DNA of 40,469 bases from Paludibacteraceae bacterium. Lineage in GTDB: Bacteria; Bacteroidota; Bacteroidia; Bacteroidales; Paludibacteraceae. The stretch spans positions 1-40,469 of the forward strand of contig JAGCWE010000022.1 in assembly GCA_017962005.1 (NCBI GenBank). Direction: 5' to 3'. Within the stretch, counting starts at the first letter, position 1. Each line of letters starts with the position of its first letter. Position numbers and translations under genes: made by a program. The notes below the pieces were generated by a model, which was not told the DNA's origin, did no database searches, and saw only the letters and a program-made list of their open reading frames with translations. Below are positions 1 to 10,039 of the stretch, piece after piece.

Positions 1-2307
1 CAGTATGGTCTGCGGCTCATCAGAGCGGACAAAACGGAAGGCTCTTTCAACTGAAATAGGCTGTCCTATCTTGTCCTCTACCCAGACGACTTCATTTGTG
101 CCGGGCATATAGTCCTTGTACTCCCACGTGATGGGCAGTCCCTTGCTCTCATAGTAAGGGCGTTTCATCTGGTCAATGTACCAGTCGGTCTGCAAGTATG
201 AGAGGTTGCAGACGCGCAGGTCGGTGCCCTCGCCTTCCACCTCCTGGTTGTACCAGAGTGGGAAAGTGTCGTTGTCACCGTTGGAGAAGATGATGCCCTG
301 CGTCTCGCACGAACGGACGGCGTTGGCGCCAAAATCGCGGCAGGTGTAGCGGTTGCTGCGGTCATGGTCATCCCAGTTCTGCGATGCCATCTGCGCAGGA
401 ATTATAAGGGTAACAAGAACGGTTAGCGCGGCAACGCAGGTTCTCGCGTTCTCACTTTGCGCATATTTCGCCAGTTCTTCGTACAAAGCAATAACCCCTA
501 ATCCTATCCAGATGCAGAAGGCATAGAACGAGCCTGCGTATGCATAGTCACGCTCACGCGGCTGATAGGGTGTCTGGTTTAGATAGACTACGATAGCCAA
601 TCCAGTGAGGAAGAAGAGCAGGAAGGTAATAGTGAAGTTCATCGCTCCCTTTTGCTTCTTACGCAGCTGCCAGATGATACCGATGATACCGAGCAGAAGA
701 GGCAGCATGTAATAAACGTTGTGTCCCTTGTTCTCACGCAGTTCGGTTGGCAGGGCATTTTGGTCACCGAGCATAGCGGTGTCAATGAACGATATGCCAG
801 TCAACCAATTGCCCTTATGCAGCTCACCGTAGCCTTGCAAGTCGTTCTGACGACCGGAGAAGTTCCACATAAAGTACCGCCAGTACATATAGTTGACCTG
901 ATAGCGGAAGAAGAAACGGAGATTCTCACCGAAAGTTGGGCAATAGTCGGATTTCTGCTGTCCGCAGTAATCGTATTTGACCTTTCTTCCCTTGATTTCC
1001 GCCCACTCTTTGTACGCGCGGACGTGATTGCCTTGTGAGGAGTACATACGCGGGAAAGGCATACAGAACTGGTCCATAAACTTGTAGGATGTCTTGTATC
1101 CCGTAACGACATAGTGATCTTTCTCACCTTCCGCCTTGGGTGCAGGGGCGTACTGGGGGTGTCCTGTCTTTTCAACAGGAATGCACATATTGCCCTCTAT
1201 CCGCAGTTCAACAGGCGCATTGTATGTCTGTCCGTAGAAGAGCGGACGGTCGCCGTACTGCTCGCGGTTGAGATAGTACTTGAGCGAGAAGACGTTGTCG
1301 GGCGAGTTTTGGTCCATAGGCGTGTCTGCCGAAGAACGGATGACAATGGCAGCATAGGAGGAATAACCTACCAGAATGACCGCCAGCATAATAAGGGCTG
1401 TGTTGCACCAACGCCACAATTGGGACGAATCCTTCTCCTCCTGACGGTTCAGCATCCTGTATGTGAACCAAATACCGGCAACAAGCAGGACGAGGGTTAG
1501 GATAAGATAGACAAACAGACCCGTGTTGAACGGACATCCGAGTGTATTGACAAAGAATAGTTCAAACCATCCCGCCACAGTTGGCACACCTGGTATAATA
1601 CCGTACAGTATGACCGCCAGAATCACAACGGAGACAAGGAAAGCAGTAATCGCTCCTCCCCACGAAAATGTATAGCGGCGGAAATAATAAACTAACACAA
1701 TAGCAGGTATGGTAAGGAGGTTGAGCAGGTGCACACCGATGCTGACTCCCATGAGGTACATAATGAGTATGAGCCAGCGGTCGGAGCCTTCCTCATCGGC
1801 TTGTTCGTCCCACTTGAGGATAAGCCAGAATACAAGGGCGGTGAAAAGTGATGACGAAGCATATACCTCTCCTTCAACGGCTGAGAACCAGAATGTGTCA
1901 GAGAAAGTATAAGCGAGCGCGCCAACTACTCCCGCTCCAAGGACGGCAAGGGCTTTGGCAGTGGTGTCGGTATCTACCAGTTTGCGCGCTAAAGCGGTAA
2001 TGGTCCAGAAGAGGAAAAGTATTGTGAAAGCAGAGGCGAGTGCCGAAAGGGCATTGACGCACATCGCCACATGCGATGCATCGGATGCGAAAAGCGAGAA
2101 GAAATGCCCCATCAACATAAAGAAAGGTGCTCCTGGGGGGTGTCCGACATCAAGTTTGTAAGCACTGGAAATGAACTCACCGCAGTCCCAGAAAGAAGCG
2201 GTGGGCTCCATAGTGAGCAGATACGTAGCGGCGGCAACGGCGAAAACCAGCCAGCCTCCCAGCGTATTCCAAAGTTTGAAGTTTTTCATATTGTTGTTAT
2301 TCGTCAT
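1..2307 (-). CDS. DUF2723 / TMEM260-like GT-C membrane glycosyltransferase (3' end outside window)
   Basis: The minus-strand frame is open from ATG at 2307 to base 1, giving the first 769 residues; the C-terminus lies outside. The N-terminus has a membrane segment followed by TMEPTASFWDCGEFISSAYK and then GHPPGAP, the hallmark of the DUF2723 family (TMEM260-like, GT-C fold), in which the acidic residues after the first helix lie near the active site. Many further hydrophobic segments follow in about the first 500 residues, then a more soluble portion. Human TMEM260 is a protein O-mannosyltransferase, so transfer of a lipid-linked sugar to exported proteins is a reasonable inference, but donor and acceptor are not visible here. 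A second in-frame ATG at 2289 is an alternative start; neither has a Shine-Dalgarno. It is divergent from the polysaccharide operon across a 203 bp spacer. Confidence 0.85.
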   Translation of the reverse strand, partial: MTNNNNMKNFKLWNTLGGWLVFAVAAATYLLTMEPTASFWDCGEFISSAYKLDVGHPPGAPFFMLMGHFFSLFASDASHVAMCVNALSALASAFTILFLFWTITALARKLVDTDTTAKALAVLGAGVVGALAYTFSDTFWFSAVEGEVYASSSLFTALVFWLILKWDEQADEEGSDRWLILIMYLMGVSIGVHLLNLLTIPAIVLVYYFRRYTFSWGGAITAFLVSVVILAVILYGIIPGVPTVAGWFELFFVNTLGCPFNTGLFVYLILTLVLLVAGIWFTYRMLNRQEEKDSSQLWRWCNTALIMLAVILVGYSSYAAIVIRSSADTPMDQNSPDNVFSLKYYLNREQYGDRPLFYGQTYNAPVELRIEGNMCIPVEKTGHPQYAPAPKAEGEKDHYVVTGYKTSYKFMDQFCMPFPRMYSSQGNHVRAYKEWAEIKGRKVKYDYCGQQKSDYCPTFGENLRFFFRYQVNYMYWRYFMWNFSGRQNDLQGYGELHKGNWLTGISFIDTAMLGDQNALPTELRENKGHNVYYMLPLLLGIIGIIWQLRKKQKGAMNFTITFLLFFLTGLAIVVYLNQTPYQPRERDYAYAGSFYAFCIWIGLGVIALYEELAKYAQSENARTCVAALTVLVTLIIPAQMASQNWDDHDRSNRYTCRDFGANAVRSCETQGIIFSNGDNDTFPLWYNQEVEGEGTDLRVCNLSYLQTDWYIDQMKRPYYESKGLPITWEYKDYMPGTNEVVWVEDKIGQPISVERAFRFVRSDEPQTIL

Positions 2308-2342
2308 ATTTCAACAAAAAAATGGGCATACCAATGAGCGTG

Positions 2343-2377
2343 CAAAAATACATTAACATATTCAAACGCGAAACAAA
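2343..2377 (-). promoter_or_regulatory. candidate promoter of the DUF2723 gene
   Basis: On the minus strand TATTTTTG (2350-2343) fits the Bacteroidetes -7 box TAnnTTTG. A TTTG (2377-2374) lies 23 bp upstream, slightly beyond the usual 19-21 bp. It would start transcription close to the ATG at 2307. Confidence 0.35.
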
Positions 2378-2439
2378 GGGGCGGAATACGTGCGAAAATG
2401 TTTGAATAAATCATATTTTTCCGAATAATCATCCTATTT

Positions 2440-2471
2440 TTTGCAAAGATATACGGAATTGCGTATCTTTG
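2440..2471 (+). promoter_or_regulatory. consensus Bacteroidetes promoter of the polysaccharide operon
   Basis: TTTG at 2440-2443 and TATCTTTG at 2464-2471 are separated by exactly 20 bp, matching the primary sigma factor consensus of the phylum. The start point should be near 2478, giving a leader of about 33 nt. The -7 box lies in one arm of a perfect 9-bp inverted repeat (2443-2451 and 2464-2472), so an operator role is possible. There is no room for a long regulatory leader or a UpxY-type antiterminator gene. Confidence 0.8.
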
Positions 2472-2510
2472 CGCGCTTTATATCGATAAAACAAAAAACA
2501 CGCAAATAAT

Positions 2511-3815
2511 ATGCAAAAAACTGACTTGAGTAACAGAACAATAGCAGTAGTAGGACTAGGATATGTTGGATTGCCACTGGCTATTGAGTATGGTAAGAAA
2601 TACCGAGTAATTGGTTTTGACATCTATGAACCCCGCGTGCAAGAGCTGCTGTCAGGCCGTGACCATACGATGGAGGCGGATCTGAAGGGTCTGCGCACCG
2701 CCCGCGACCTGTACGAAAAGACCAAAACCATCGGTCTGACGCTGACAAGCGACACACGCGAGTTGGAAGCGGTGAACACATATATTGTAACCGTCCCCAC
2801 TCCGATTGACCGCTTCAACAATCCAGACTTGACCCCTTTGTTGAAAGCGTCCGCCACGATAGGCAAGACGTTGCGCAAGGGAGATATAGTCATCTACGAG
2901 AGCACCGTCTATCCGGGTTGCACAGAAGAGGATTGCGTACCCGTATTGGAGCGAGAAAGCGGACTGAAATTCAATGAGGATTTCTTCTGCGGCTACAGTC
3001 CCGAGCGCATCAATCCGGGTGACAAGGTGAACACGCTGACCAAGATAAAGAAGATTACTTCGGGTTCGACACCAGAGGTGGCGGACATTGTAGACGCACT
3101 TTATAACTCGATATTGGAGAACGGAACGCATCGTGCGCCGAACATGAAAGTGGCGGAAGCGGCGAAGGCGGTGGAGAACAGCCAGAGGGACGTGAATATA
3201 TCGTTTATGAACGAACTGGCACTAATCTGCGACCGCGTAGGAATTGATACGAACGACGTGATAGAAGCAGCAGGGACGAAGTGGAACTTCCTGAAGTACC
3301 GTCCGGGATTGGTGGGCGGCCACTGCATCTCAGTGGATCCCTATTACCTCGCCCACAAAGCAAAGGCCTTGGGGTATGATCCGCAGGTAATCCTGTCTGG
3401 TCGCGCGGTGAACAACTCAATAGCAAAGTTCATCGCAGACAAGGTGTTGAAACTGATGATACAGAAAGACCATAAAATCAAGGGAGCAAACATCCTGATA
3501 CTCGGTGTGACGTTCAAAGAGAACTGCCCCGACTGCCGCAATACGAAAGTGGTTGATATAGCAGACGAATTGGAGGAGTTCGGCTGCAAGGTGGATATCT
3601 ACGACCCGTGGGCGTCACCGGAAGTGGTAAAGCACGAATACGGCAGGGGGTTGATTAACTCGATTGATGAAACGAAACGTTACGCCGCCGTGATAGCGTG
3701 CGTGAGTCACGATCAGTTCAAGACATTCGATTTCAAGAAATATAAAGAACAGAACGCCGTTATCTACGACGTGAAGAACTTTGTGAACCGCTCGCTGGTG
3801 GACGGTAGATTATAA
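2511..3815 (+). CDS. UDP-N-acetylhexosamine 6-dehydrogenase (WbpA/WbpO/TviB type)
   Basis: 434-residue NAD-dependent nucleotide-sugar dehydrogenase that oxidises C6 of a UDP-N-acetylhexosamine to the uronic acid in two steps. The Rossmann motif GLGYVGLP is at residues 15-22. The catalytic cysteine is Cys272 in [12 protein letters not shown], whose spacing and context are typical of the WbpA/WbpO/TviB branch rather than UDP-glucose dehydrogenase. The C-terminal UDP-binding domain contains [14 protein letters not shown]. It is the first gene of the operon and lies 4 bp from the next, which encodes the UDP-glucose counterpart. The exact substrate (UDP-GlcNAc, UDP-GalNAc or UDP-ManNAc) cannot be decided from sequence by eye. 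Length is normal for the family. Confidence 0.9.
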   Translation: MQKTDLSNRTIAVVGLGYVGLPLAIEYGKKYRVIGFDIYEPRVQELLSGRDHTMEADLKGLRTARDLYEKTKTIGLTLTSDTRELEAVNTYIVTVPTPIDRFNNPDLTPLLKASATIGKTLRKGDIVIYESTVYPGCTEEDCVPVLERESGLKFNEDFFCGYSPERINPGDKVNTLTKIKKITSGSTPEVADIVDALYNSILENGTHRAPNMKVAEAAKAVENSQRDVNISFMNELALICDRVGIDTNDVIEAAGTKWNFLKYRPGLVGGHCISVDPYYLAHKAKALGYDPQVILSGRAVNNSIAKFIADKVLKLMIQKDHKIKGANILILGVTFKENCPDCRNTKVVDIADELEEFGCKVDIYDPWASPEVVKHEYGRGLINSIDETKRYAAVIACVSHDQFKTFDFKKYKEQNAVIYDVKNFVNRSLVDGRL

Positions 3816-3819
3816 GCGT

Positions 3820-5082
3820 ATGAAGAAGATAGCAGTAGCAGGAACGGGATATGTAGGGTTGTCGCTAGCGACGCTGCTGGCGCAACATAACAAAGTGGTG
3901 GCAGTGGACATTGTCCCCGAACGGGTGGACAAGATCAACCGCCGTGAACCGACCATACAGGATGAGTATATTGAGCGCTATCTGGCAGGAACGGATGCGG
4001 AAGGTCATCCTGTATCGTTGAATCTGACCGCAACGTTGGACAGCGAAAAGGCGTATGCCGAAGCCGAATGGGTTGTAATAGCCACTCCGACCAATTATGA
4101 TGCACAAAAGAACTATTTTGACACACGTGCCGTTGAGTCAGTGATTGAACAAGTGATACGTGTCAATCCGAACGCGATGATGGTTATCAAATCGACCATT
4201 CCCGTCGGTTTCACGGAGACCATCCGTAAGCAGACAGGCAGCGGAAACATTCTGTTCGCGCCGGAGTTCCTGCGTGAGAGCAAGGCGTTGTACGACAATC
4301 TGTACCCTTCTCGAATCATCGTAGGTACCGACCTCCAGGACAACCGTCTGACACGAGCCGCGCGGGAGTTCGCCGGCATGCTGCAGGAGGGCGCAATAGC
4401 CAAAGACATCCCCACCCTCTATATGGGCTTCACAGAGGCGGAAGCCGTCAAACTGTTCGCTAACACGTATCTGGCTCTGCGGGTAAGTTACTTCAACGAA
4501 CTGGACACATACGCGGAGATGAAGGGGCTGAACACACAACAGATTATTGATGGCGTGTGTCTGGATCCGCGCATCGGCCAGCACTACAACAACCCTTCCT
4601 TCGGTTACGGCGGTTACTGCCTTCCGAAAGACACCAAGCAGCTGCTCGCCAACTATGCGGACGTGCCGGAGAACCTGATTGAGGCGATAGTGGAAAGCAA
4701 CCGCACGCGCAAGGATTTCATAGCCGACCGTGTGCTTGCCAAGGCGGGCTATTATTCCTATTCGGAAGACAACAGTTGGAACAAAGGGCAGGAAAAAGAA
4801 TGCGTCATCGGCGTGTATCGACTGACAATGAAGTCCAATTCGGACAATTTCCGCCAATCATCCATACAAGGCATCATGAAACGCATCAAAGCAAAAGGCG
4901 CAAAAGTGATTGTCTATGAGCCCACCCTACCCGATGGGACAACTTTCTTCGGCAGTCTCGTTGTTAATGACCTGGAGACGTTCAAACGCCAGTCGCACGC
5001 CATCATAGCGAACCGTTACGAGAAGAGCCTGGATTCAGTGAAGGATAAAGTTTATACCCGCGACATCTTCGGTCGCGACTAA
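3820..5082 (+). CDS. ugd: UDP-glucose 6-dehydrogenase
   Basis: 420-residue enzyme converting UDP-glucose to UDP-glucuronate with two NAD+. The N-terminal dinucleotide fold has GTGYVGLS at residues 8-15; the catalytic cysteine is Cys267 in [15 protein letters not shown], the signature that separates this branch from the HexNAc dehydrogenase encoded just upstream. The C-terminal domain includes [18 protein letters not shown], as in the short bacterial Ugd enzymes. Its presence together with the preceding gene implies an acidic polymer with glucuronate and an N-acetylhexosaminuronate, or epimers of these (inference). The start ATG follows the previous stop by 4 bp. Confidence 0.93.
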   Translation: MKKIAVAGTGYVGLSLATLLAQHNKVVAVDIVPERVDKINRREPTIQDEYIERYLAGTDAEGHPVSLNLTATLDSEKAYAEAEWVVIATPTNYDAQKNYFDTRAVESVIEQVIRVNPNAMMVIKSTIPVGFTETIRKQTGSGNILFAPEFLRESKALYDNLYPSRIIVGTDLQDNRLTRAAREFAGMLQEGAIAKDIPTLYMGFTEAEAVKLFANTYLALRVSYFNELDTYAEMKGLNTQQIIDGVCLDPRIGQHYNNPSFGYGGYCLPKDTKQLLANYADVPENLIEAIVESNRTRKDFIADRVLAKAGYYSYSEDNSWNKGQEKECVIGVYRLTMKSNSDNFRQSSIQGIMKRIKAKGAKVIVYEPTLPDGTTFFGSLVVNDLETFKRQSHAIIANRYEKSLDSVKDKVYTRDIFGRD

Positions 5083-5092
5083 ACTTAGGGAT

Positions 5093-6505
5093 TTGGCGCA
5101 AGGTGTGGAACATATCGGCAAAGAAGATGTGGCGTGGTCATACGCCGCCACTTTCTTTTGGGTCGGGTCGGGGCTGATACTGTTCCCGTTCATTCTCAAC
5201 AAGATGCCCGCCGAAACAGTGGGTATCTGGAATATCTTCCAGACCATCACGGTGATGGTTGCCATTCTGGATTTCGGTTTCCAGCCGTCGTTTGCCCGCA
5301 ATTTGAGTTACATATTCAGCGGTGTGAAAAGCCTTCGGAAAGAGGGTGTCGCGGCATTGGAGAATGCAAGAAACGGAAAGGAGAAAGACATTGAGGATAA
5401 GTCCGTAGTGGATTACGGTCTGCTGCAAGGCACGCTGGTGGCGATGCAATGGCTGTTCCGCATCATCTCGCTGACAGCGTTCTTACTGCTTGCCACAGCG
5501 GGTACGGCATATTTCCTTTATATCCTCGGCAAGTACAGTGGCGACCGCACAGACGCGATTGCGGGTTGGATACTCCTGATTATTCTGAACTGCTACGACC
5601 TGTACACGCTGTACTACGATGCACTACTGAAAGGCAAGGGATATGTGCGCCGCAGCCAGCAGATAATGATACTGAGCCAGGCGGTATATGTTCTTCTGGC
5701 TATCGGTCTTATCTACGCGGGGCTTGGTTTGAGCGCGATTGTGGCATCGCGTATTGTTTCCATCGTTATCCGTCGTACGCTGTCACGCCGCATATTTTTC
5801 ACCCGCGAGATGCGCGAAGCGTTACGCGGTGTGGAGGCACACGACTCCAAGGAGATTATGCACGCCATCTATCCGAATGCCGTGAAAATCGGGCTGACGC
5901 AGCTGGGCAGTCTGGCGGTAAACAAGTCGGCAATGCTGATCGGAGCCGCTTTCCTAACGTTGGAAGAGGTTGCAAGTTATGGCATAACATTGCAACTGCT
6001 TGAGATACTGTGCAACTGTTCCACCGTACCTTACCGTGCCTTCTCTCCAAAACTGGCACAATGCCGCGCGAAGAAGGATATGGCAGGGCTGCGTCACTAC
6101 TACATAATCTGTGAGGCTATCCTGTTGGGAATATGGATAATTGGCGGAAGCGCCTCTGTGCTTTTCGGAGACTATGCATTGCGCCTGATCAACAGTCAGA
6201 CGTTCTTCCTCCCCACTGCGATGTTTGCCGTGATGGTGGGTTTTCACATGCTGGAGGACAATCAGGTGATGGCAAGCGGATTCATCATGTCCGACAATCG
6301 GATTCCGTTCTTTATTACCTCGCTGTTGAGCGGTGCGGCCACGGTGTTACTGTTGTGGCTGTTCCTTGATGTGCTGGGATGGGGCGTATGGGGTATGATT
6401 CTCGCTCCAGGCATTGCCCAGTTGGCTTACCAGGACTGGAAATGGCCGGGCGTGATACTCAAAGAGCTGTTTGTCGGGCACAAACAAGGCGAAACTAACG
6501 TATAG
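5093..6505 (+). CDS. Wzx-like polysaccharide flippase, copy 1
   Basis: 470-residue polytopic inner-membrane protein of the MOP/Wzx type that would flip undecaprenyl-linked repeat units to the periplasm. About a dozen hydrophobic segments are spread over the whole length. LDFGFQPSFARNLSYIFSG near residues 62-80 is shared with the next gene. The start is taken as TTG at 5093, preceded by TTAGGGAT, because the first residues (AQGVEHIGKEDVAWSY) then align with the start of the paralogue (SKGIEDIGKTDVVWSY); no in-frame ATG lies closer. It carries a short charged insertion around residues 85-105 (ENARNGKEKDIED) lacking in the paralogue. The gene ends in two consecutive TAG codons. Confidence 0.85.
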   Translation: MAQGVEHIGKEDVAWSYAATFFWVGSGLILFPFILNKMPAETVGIWNIFQTITVMVAILDFGFQPSFARNLSYIFSGVKSLRKEGVAALENARNGKEKDIEDKSVVDYGLLQGTLVAMQWLFRIISLTAFLLLATAGTAYFLYILGKYSGDRTDAIAGWILLIILNCYDLYTLYYDALLKGKGYVRRSQQIMILSQAVYVLLAIGLIYAGLGLSAIVASRIVSIVIRRTLSRRIFFTREMREALRGVEAHDSKEIMHAIYPNAVKIGLTQLGSLAVNKSAMLIGAAFLTLEEVASYGITLQLLEILCNCSTVPYRAFSPKLAQCRAKKDMAGLRHYYIICEAILLGIWIIGGSASVLFGDYALRLINSQTFFLPTAMFAVMVGFHMLEDNQVMASGFIMSDNRIPFFITSLLSGAATVLLLWLFLDVLGWGVWGMILAPGIAQLAYQDWKWPGVILKELFVGHKQGETNV

Positions 6506-6511
6506 TAGTAG

Positions 6512-7867
6512 ATGTCCAAAGGCATTGAAGACATAGGAAAAACCGATGTGGTGTGGTCGTATCTGGCAACCGTCTTTCTGATTGGTGCGGGGGTTATCCT
6601 GCTGCCTTTCATCCTCAACAAGATGCCTGCGGAAGCGGTAGGGATATGGAACATCTTCACCGTCATCATCATGCTGGTCAATATACTCGATTTCGGATTC
6701 AGTCCGTCGTTCGCAAGGAATCTGAGTTACATTTTCTCTGGAGCGAAGGAACTGCAGAAGGAGGGTGTCCGTCAGGTCAGCGACGGGGAGGTGGACTACG
6801 GCCTGCTGAAAGGCACACTGACTGCGATGCGGCGTTTCTATCTTTGGATAGCTATCGCGTGTTTCGGTCTGCTGGCTACTGCCGGAACGGCATACTTTGC
6901 GTATATACTTCGTAAATACACCGGCGATAAGACGGATGCAATGATAGCGTGGCTGCTGCTGATAGCCATCAACTGCTACAATCTCTATACGTTGTACTAT
7001 GACGCGCTGCTGTTGGGCAAGGGTTACATCAAACGCAACCAGCAGATTATCATAGTAGCACAAGGAACGTATCTGATTCTTGCCATCGGTCTCATATATG
7101 CAGGGTTGGGCTTGAGCGCCATAGTGGGTGCACAACTGGTTGCCACCGTGGTAAGACGCATTTTGGCGTACCGCACTTTCTTCACCCGGGAGATGCGGGC
7201 ATCTTTAAAGGAGGCACAGGAGCAGGATGCAAGGGAGATTCTGCGAGTTATCTATCCGAATGCGGTCAAAGTTGGTCTGACGCAGTTGGGGGCGTTCGCC
7301 ATCAACAAGTCGGCGGTGCTGATCGGTTCGGTGTACCTGAGTCTGGAAGCGGTGGCGTGCTACGGCATCACGCTCCAGGTGATGGACGTACTGACACGTT
7401 GCGCCACCGTTCCATACCGGTCGTTTATTCCCAAACTGGCCCAAGCGCGCGCAGAGAACGACATAGAACAGCTCCGACGATACTACAAAATCAGTGCTTT
7501 CTGCATTCTGGGTACGTACATAGCGGGCAGTCTGGTATGGATTGGTTTCGGTGATGTGGCTCTCCAGCTGATTCACAGCGAAACAAGTTTTGTACCGTTG
7601 GCGATGCTGGTGGCAATACTGGTCATCCGTTACCTTGAGGACAACCATGCCATGTCGGCGGGTTTCATAATGGCAGACAACAAGATACCGTTCTTCATCC
7701 CGTCGCTTGTTAGCGGGGCGGTAACACTGGTGCTGTTGTTCGTCTTCCTCGGACCGCTTCATTCGGGCATGTGGGGACTGATACTGGCGGGCGGCATCGC
7801 ACAGGCGGCATATCAAAACTGGAAATGGCCCACAATGGTTATACGTGAGCTTTGGAGCGGAAGATGA
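6512..7867 (+). CDS. Wzx-like polysaccharide flippase, copy 2
   Basis: 451-residue paralogue of the preceding gene; by eye well over half the residues match from end to end, including LDFGFSPSFARNLSYIFSG, LYTLYYDALL, FFTREMRA, IYPNAVKVGLTQLGAFAINKSA and the C-terminal YQNWKWP. It is therefore a tandem duplication that has diverged, with no frame damage in either copy. Role as for copy 1: export of lipid-linked repeat units. Two intact flippases in one locus are unusual, since most Wzy-dependent clusters carry one; specialisation for two different units is possible but not shown. It overlaps the next gene at the stop codon. Confidence 0.85.
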   Translation: MSKGIEDIGKTDVVWSYLATVFLIGAGVILLPFILNKMPAEAVGIWNIFTVIIMLVNILDFGFSPSFARNLSYIFSGAKELQKEGVRQVSDGEVDYGLLKGTLTAMRRFYLWIAIACFGLLATAGTAYFAYILRKYTGDKTDAMIAWLLLIAINCYNLYTLYYDALLLGKGYIKRNQQIIIVAQGTYLILAIGLIYAGLGLSAIVGAQLVATVVRRILAYRTFFTREMRASLKEAQEQDAREILRVIYPNAVKVGLTQLGAFAINKSAVLIGSVYLSLEAVACYGITLQVMDVLTRCATVPYRSFIPKLAQARAENDIEQLRRYYKISAFCILGTYIAGSLVWIGFGDVALQLIHSETSFVPLAMLVAILVIRYLEDNHAMSAGFIMADNKIPFFIPSLVSGAVTLVLLFVFLGPLHSGMWGLILAGGIAQAAYQNWKWPTMVIRELWSGR

Positions 7868-9126
7868 TGAGTACGGCATGGAACATATTGATTCTTTGCG
7901 TTTATTTGGTAGAAGTAATCCTGCTTGCACAAGCGGATCGCCAATTATGGGGCACGCTCTTCACTCCGCTTAATGCTTTGTCATTGCCATTCACTGCAAT
8001 TTTGTTTCTTACATTATGTATGCCATCCTCCTTGGGATTTGTACCATTTTACTATCCCTGTCTTCTGATATGGATGGGCGGATTGGCTCTGATGGCTATC
8101 CCCAGTTGGCTGTTAGGATATGTTTCTTATAAAAAGCACGGAGCAGCGCAATACAACTTCAATTCAATAGAGAACGAACGCATATTACTGATTGTCACCT
8201 TTCTTCTCATCGTTCCATTTGTCTTTCGCCTGCGGGAAATGACAGCCACATCGTTAGAATCATTCGGTTCAGATGAGTTCGGTGAGCAGTTCGCCATTTA
8301 CGGATTCTTCGGACACCTGCTGATTTTTCTCAGTGCGTGCTCCATTCTTTGTTTCTCTTGTATCCGGAAGGGGAATCGGTTATTTCCCATCGCCGCTATT
8401 GTTCTAGTAGCCGCATTGGCTTTTGTCAATCAAGTGAAGAGCTGGGTCATCATCCCTCTTCTGGCAGGCTTGTGGCTATGTCTTATGACGAACCGAATAC
8501 GACTGAGCATCAAACTGATCATTCTGGTATTTATCGGCGGACTTTTTCTGTTTGTGGCGAGTTATCTGGTCATATTCATCTTGGGTGCAGGCGCTGAATA
8601 TAATGCCAATATGGGAGAGTACATCGGTCAACATGCGCTTCACTATCTGTGCAGCGGAATATTGGGTTTGAGTGAGGACATACGCCAGGGAATATTGGAA
8701 ACCGCTGATCCTGACAAGTTATTCGCTCCTTTTATCAATCTCGCGCATTTCTTTACTGGCGAAGAATATATCGTTCCGACCAATCCAGAGTATTTAACAA
8801 TCAACACAATAACAGCACGAGATGACAATGTTCGCACGTTTTTCGGCACAATATATGTCAACTGCTCTCCGTGTTTGTTTGGGCTGATTGTCGTTTTATG
8901 GAGCTTTTTCTTGTACACCATCCGTATTCTGTCGCTGCGTACCCGCTCGATGTATTTTGCAGCAATGGACGCATGGTTTTGTTCATTATTATGCATGGGG
9001 TGGTTCGAGTATTATTTCTTTCACGTCACAACCTACGAAATCCCAATATTTCTTTGTCTTATCTATATAATTCACAAGCTGTCTGCATCCAAACAAAATG
9101 GTAACGATTGTATTGCTCAATTATAA
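7864..9126 (+). CDS. polytopic membrane protein, probable repeat-unit polymerase (Wzy-like)
   Basis: 420-residue hydrophobic protein with roughly ten to twelve membrane segments and a larger hydrophilic stretch between about residues 240 and 320, the architecture expected of O-unit polymerases. Sequence in this class is poorly conserved, so the call rests on topology, operon position between flippases and glycosyltransferases, and the lack of any other polymerase candidate. The start ATG at 7864 overlaps the flippase stop (ATGA arrangement); an in-frame TTG at 7852 and a second ATG at 7867 are alternatives. The base composition is more AT-rich than that of the dehydrogenase genes, as is common for polymerases. 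Confidence 0.65.
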   Translation: MMSTAWNILILCVYLVEVILLAQADRQLWGTLFTPLNALSLPFTAILFLTLCMPSSLGFVPFYYPCLLIWMGGLALMAIPSWLLGYVSYKKHGAAQYNFNSIENERILLIVTFLLIVPFVFRLREMTATSLESFGSDEFGEQFAIYGFFGHLLIFLSACSILCFSCIRKGNRLFPIAAIVLVAALAFVNQVKSWVIIPLLAGLWLCLMTNRIRLSIKLIILVFIGGLFLFVASYLVIFILGAGAEYNANMGEYIGQHALHYLCSGILGLSEDIRQGILETADPDKLFAPFINLAHFFTGEEYIVPTNPEYLTINTITARDDNVRTFFGTIYVNCSPCLFGLIVVLWSFFLYTIRILSLRTRSMYFAAMDAWFCSLLCMGWFEYYFFHVTTYEIPIFLCLIYIIHKLSASKQNGNDCIAQL

Positions 9127-10039
9127 TGGCTGGCGTGACACAACGGAGTGTCTTGAGTCGCTGCTAAAGCAGACGACCGTGGAATGGCGTGCCATCGTGG
9201 CAGACAACGGGTCAGAAGACGATTCGTTAGTACAATTGGAACGCTGGACAACGGACCGGAAAGCCGACAAGACGGTACGTATACTGCTACTGGGGGAGAA
9301 CTACGGATTTGCAAAAGGCAATAACAAGGCTATAGAAGCCATACGTAACGAGCAGACGGACTATTACTGGATTCTGAATAACGATACCGTAGTCGAGCCT
9401 GATTGTCTGGAAAAGATGGTGCGCTATATGGATACACATCCGGATATAACCGCCCTGACACCAGCTATATGCCTGTACGACCAGCGCGATTGTCTGTGGA
9501 ACGCCGGAGGCAGATTGGTCTTTGGCGGACGGAGATATTACGGTTCGTTACAGCCATATTCTACAATCAAAGGGATAAGTGTGCTGCCTATTACATTCAT
9601 CACCGGATGTGCCCTATTGGTAAGGAAAGAATCAGTAACACATAAAGCACTCTTCACAGAACGTTTTTTCTTCGGAGAAGAGGATTTCGACTTTTCACTT
9701 CGTATGCAGGCAGAAGGCAGGAAGATGGTATGCCTGCACGATGCCGTCATCTATCACAAAGTAAGCGCTACCATTGGTCAGGAATGGAATTACAACAAAC
9801 TGTTCATCCACACGATGAATCGTGCCATCAATCTCAAATCGCACTACTCCCCATTGAAGTATACGCTTTGGAGATTGCTCTATTTTCCTTACACCCGCTG
9901 GCGTTTCCTGACCGGATTGAACAGGAAGGAGCAAAATCGTTTTATGGAGCTTTTACGGCAGGAATGTGCCGCAAATGAGGGAGTAAGTAAAAGCCTATAC
10001 GAGAAATACATTCACTTCCGTTTCAGGGATGATGCATAA
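9098..10039 (+). CDS. GT2 family glycosyltransferase (rhamnosyltransferase-like)
   Basis: 313-residue cytoplasmic GT-A enzyme. The N-terminus VTIVLLNYNGWRDTTECL is the nucleotide-sugar fold of GT2; the metal-binding region is WILNNDTVVEPDCL near residues 90-103; FFGEEDFDFSLRMQ near residue 190 supplies the acidic catalytic region. The overall pattern (NYNGW, NNDT, GEEDFD) resembles bacterial rhamnosyltransferase-type GT2 proteins, but the donor is uncertain. The start overlaps the polymerase gene by 29 bp, implying translational coupling. It should add one sugar to the lipid-linked repeat unit. Confidence 0.88.
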   Translation: MVTIVLLNYNGWRDTTECLESLLKQTTVEWRAIVADNGSEDDSLVQLERWTTDRKADKTVRILLLGENYGFAKGNNKAIEAIRNEQTDYYWILNNDTVVEPDCLEKMVRYMDTHPDITALTPAICLYDQRDCLWNAGGRLVFGGRRYYGSLQPYSTIKGISVLPITFITGCALLVRKESVTHKALFTERFFFGEEDFDFSLRMQAEGRKMVCLHDAVIYHKVSATIGQEWNYNKLFIHTMNRAINLKSHYSPLKYTLWRLLYFPYTRWRFLTGLNRKEQNRFMELLRQECAANEGVSKSLYEKYIHFRFRDDA

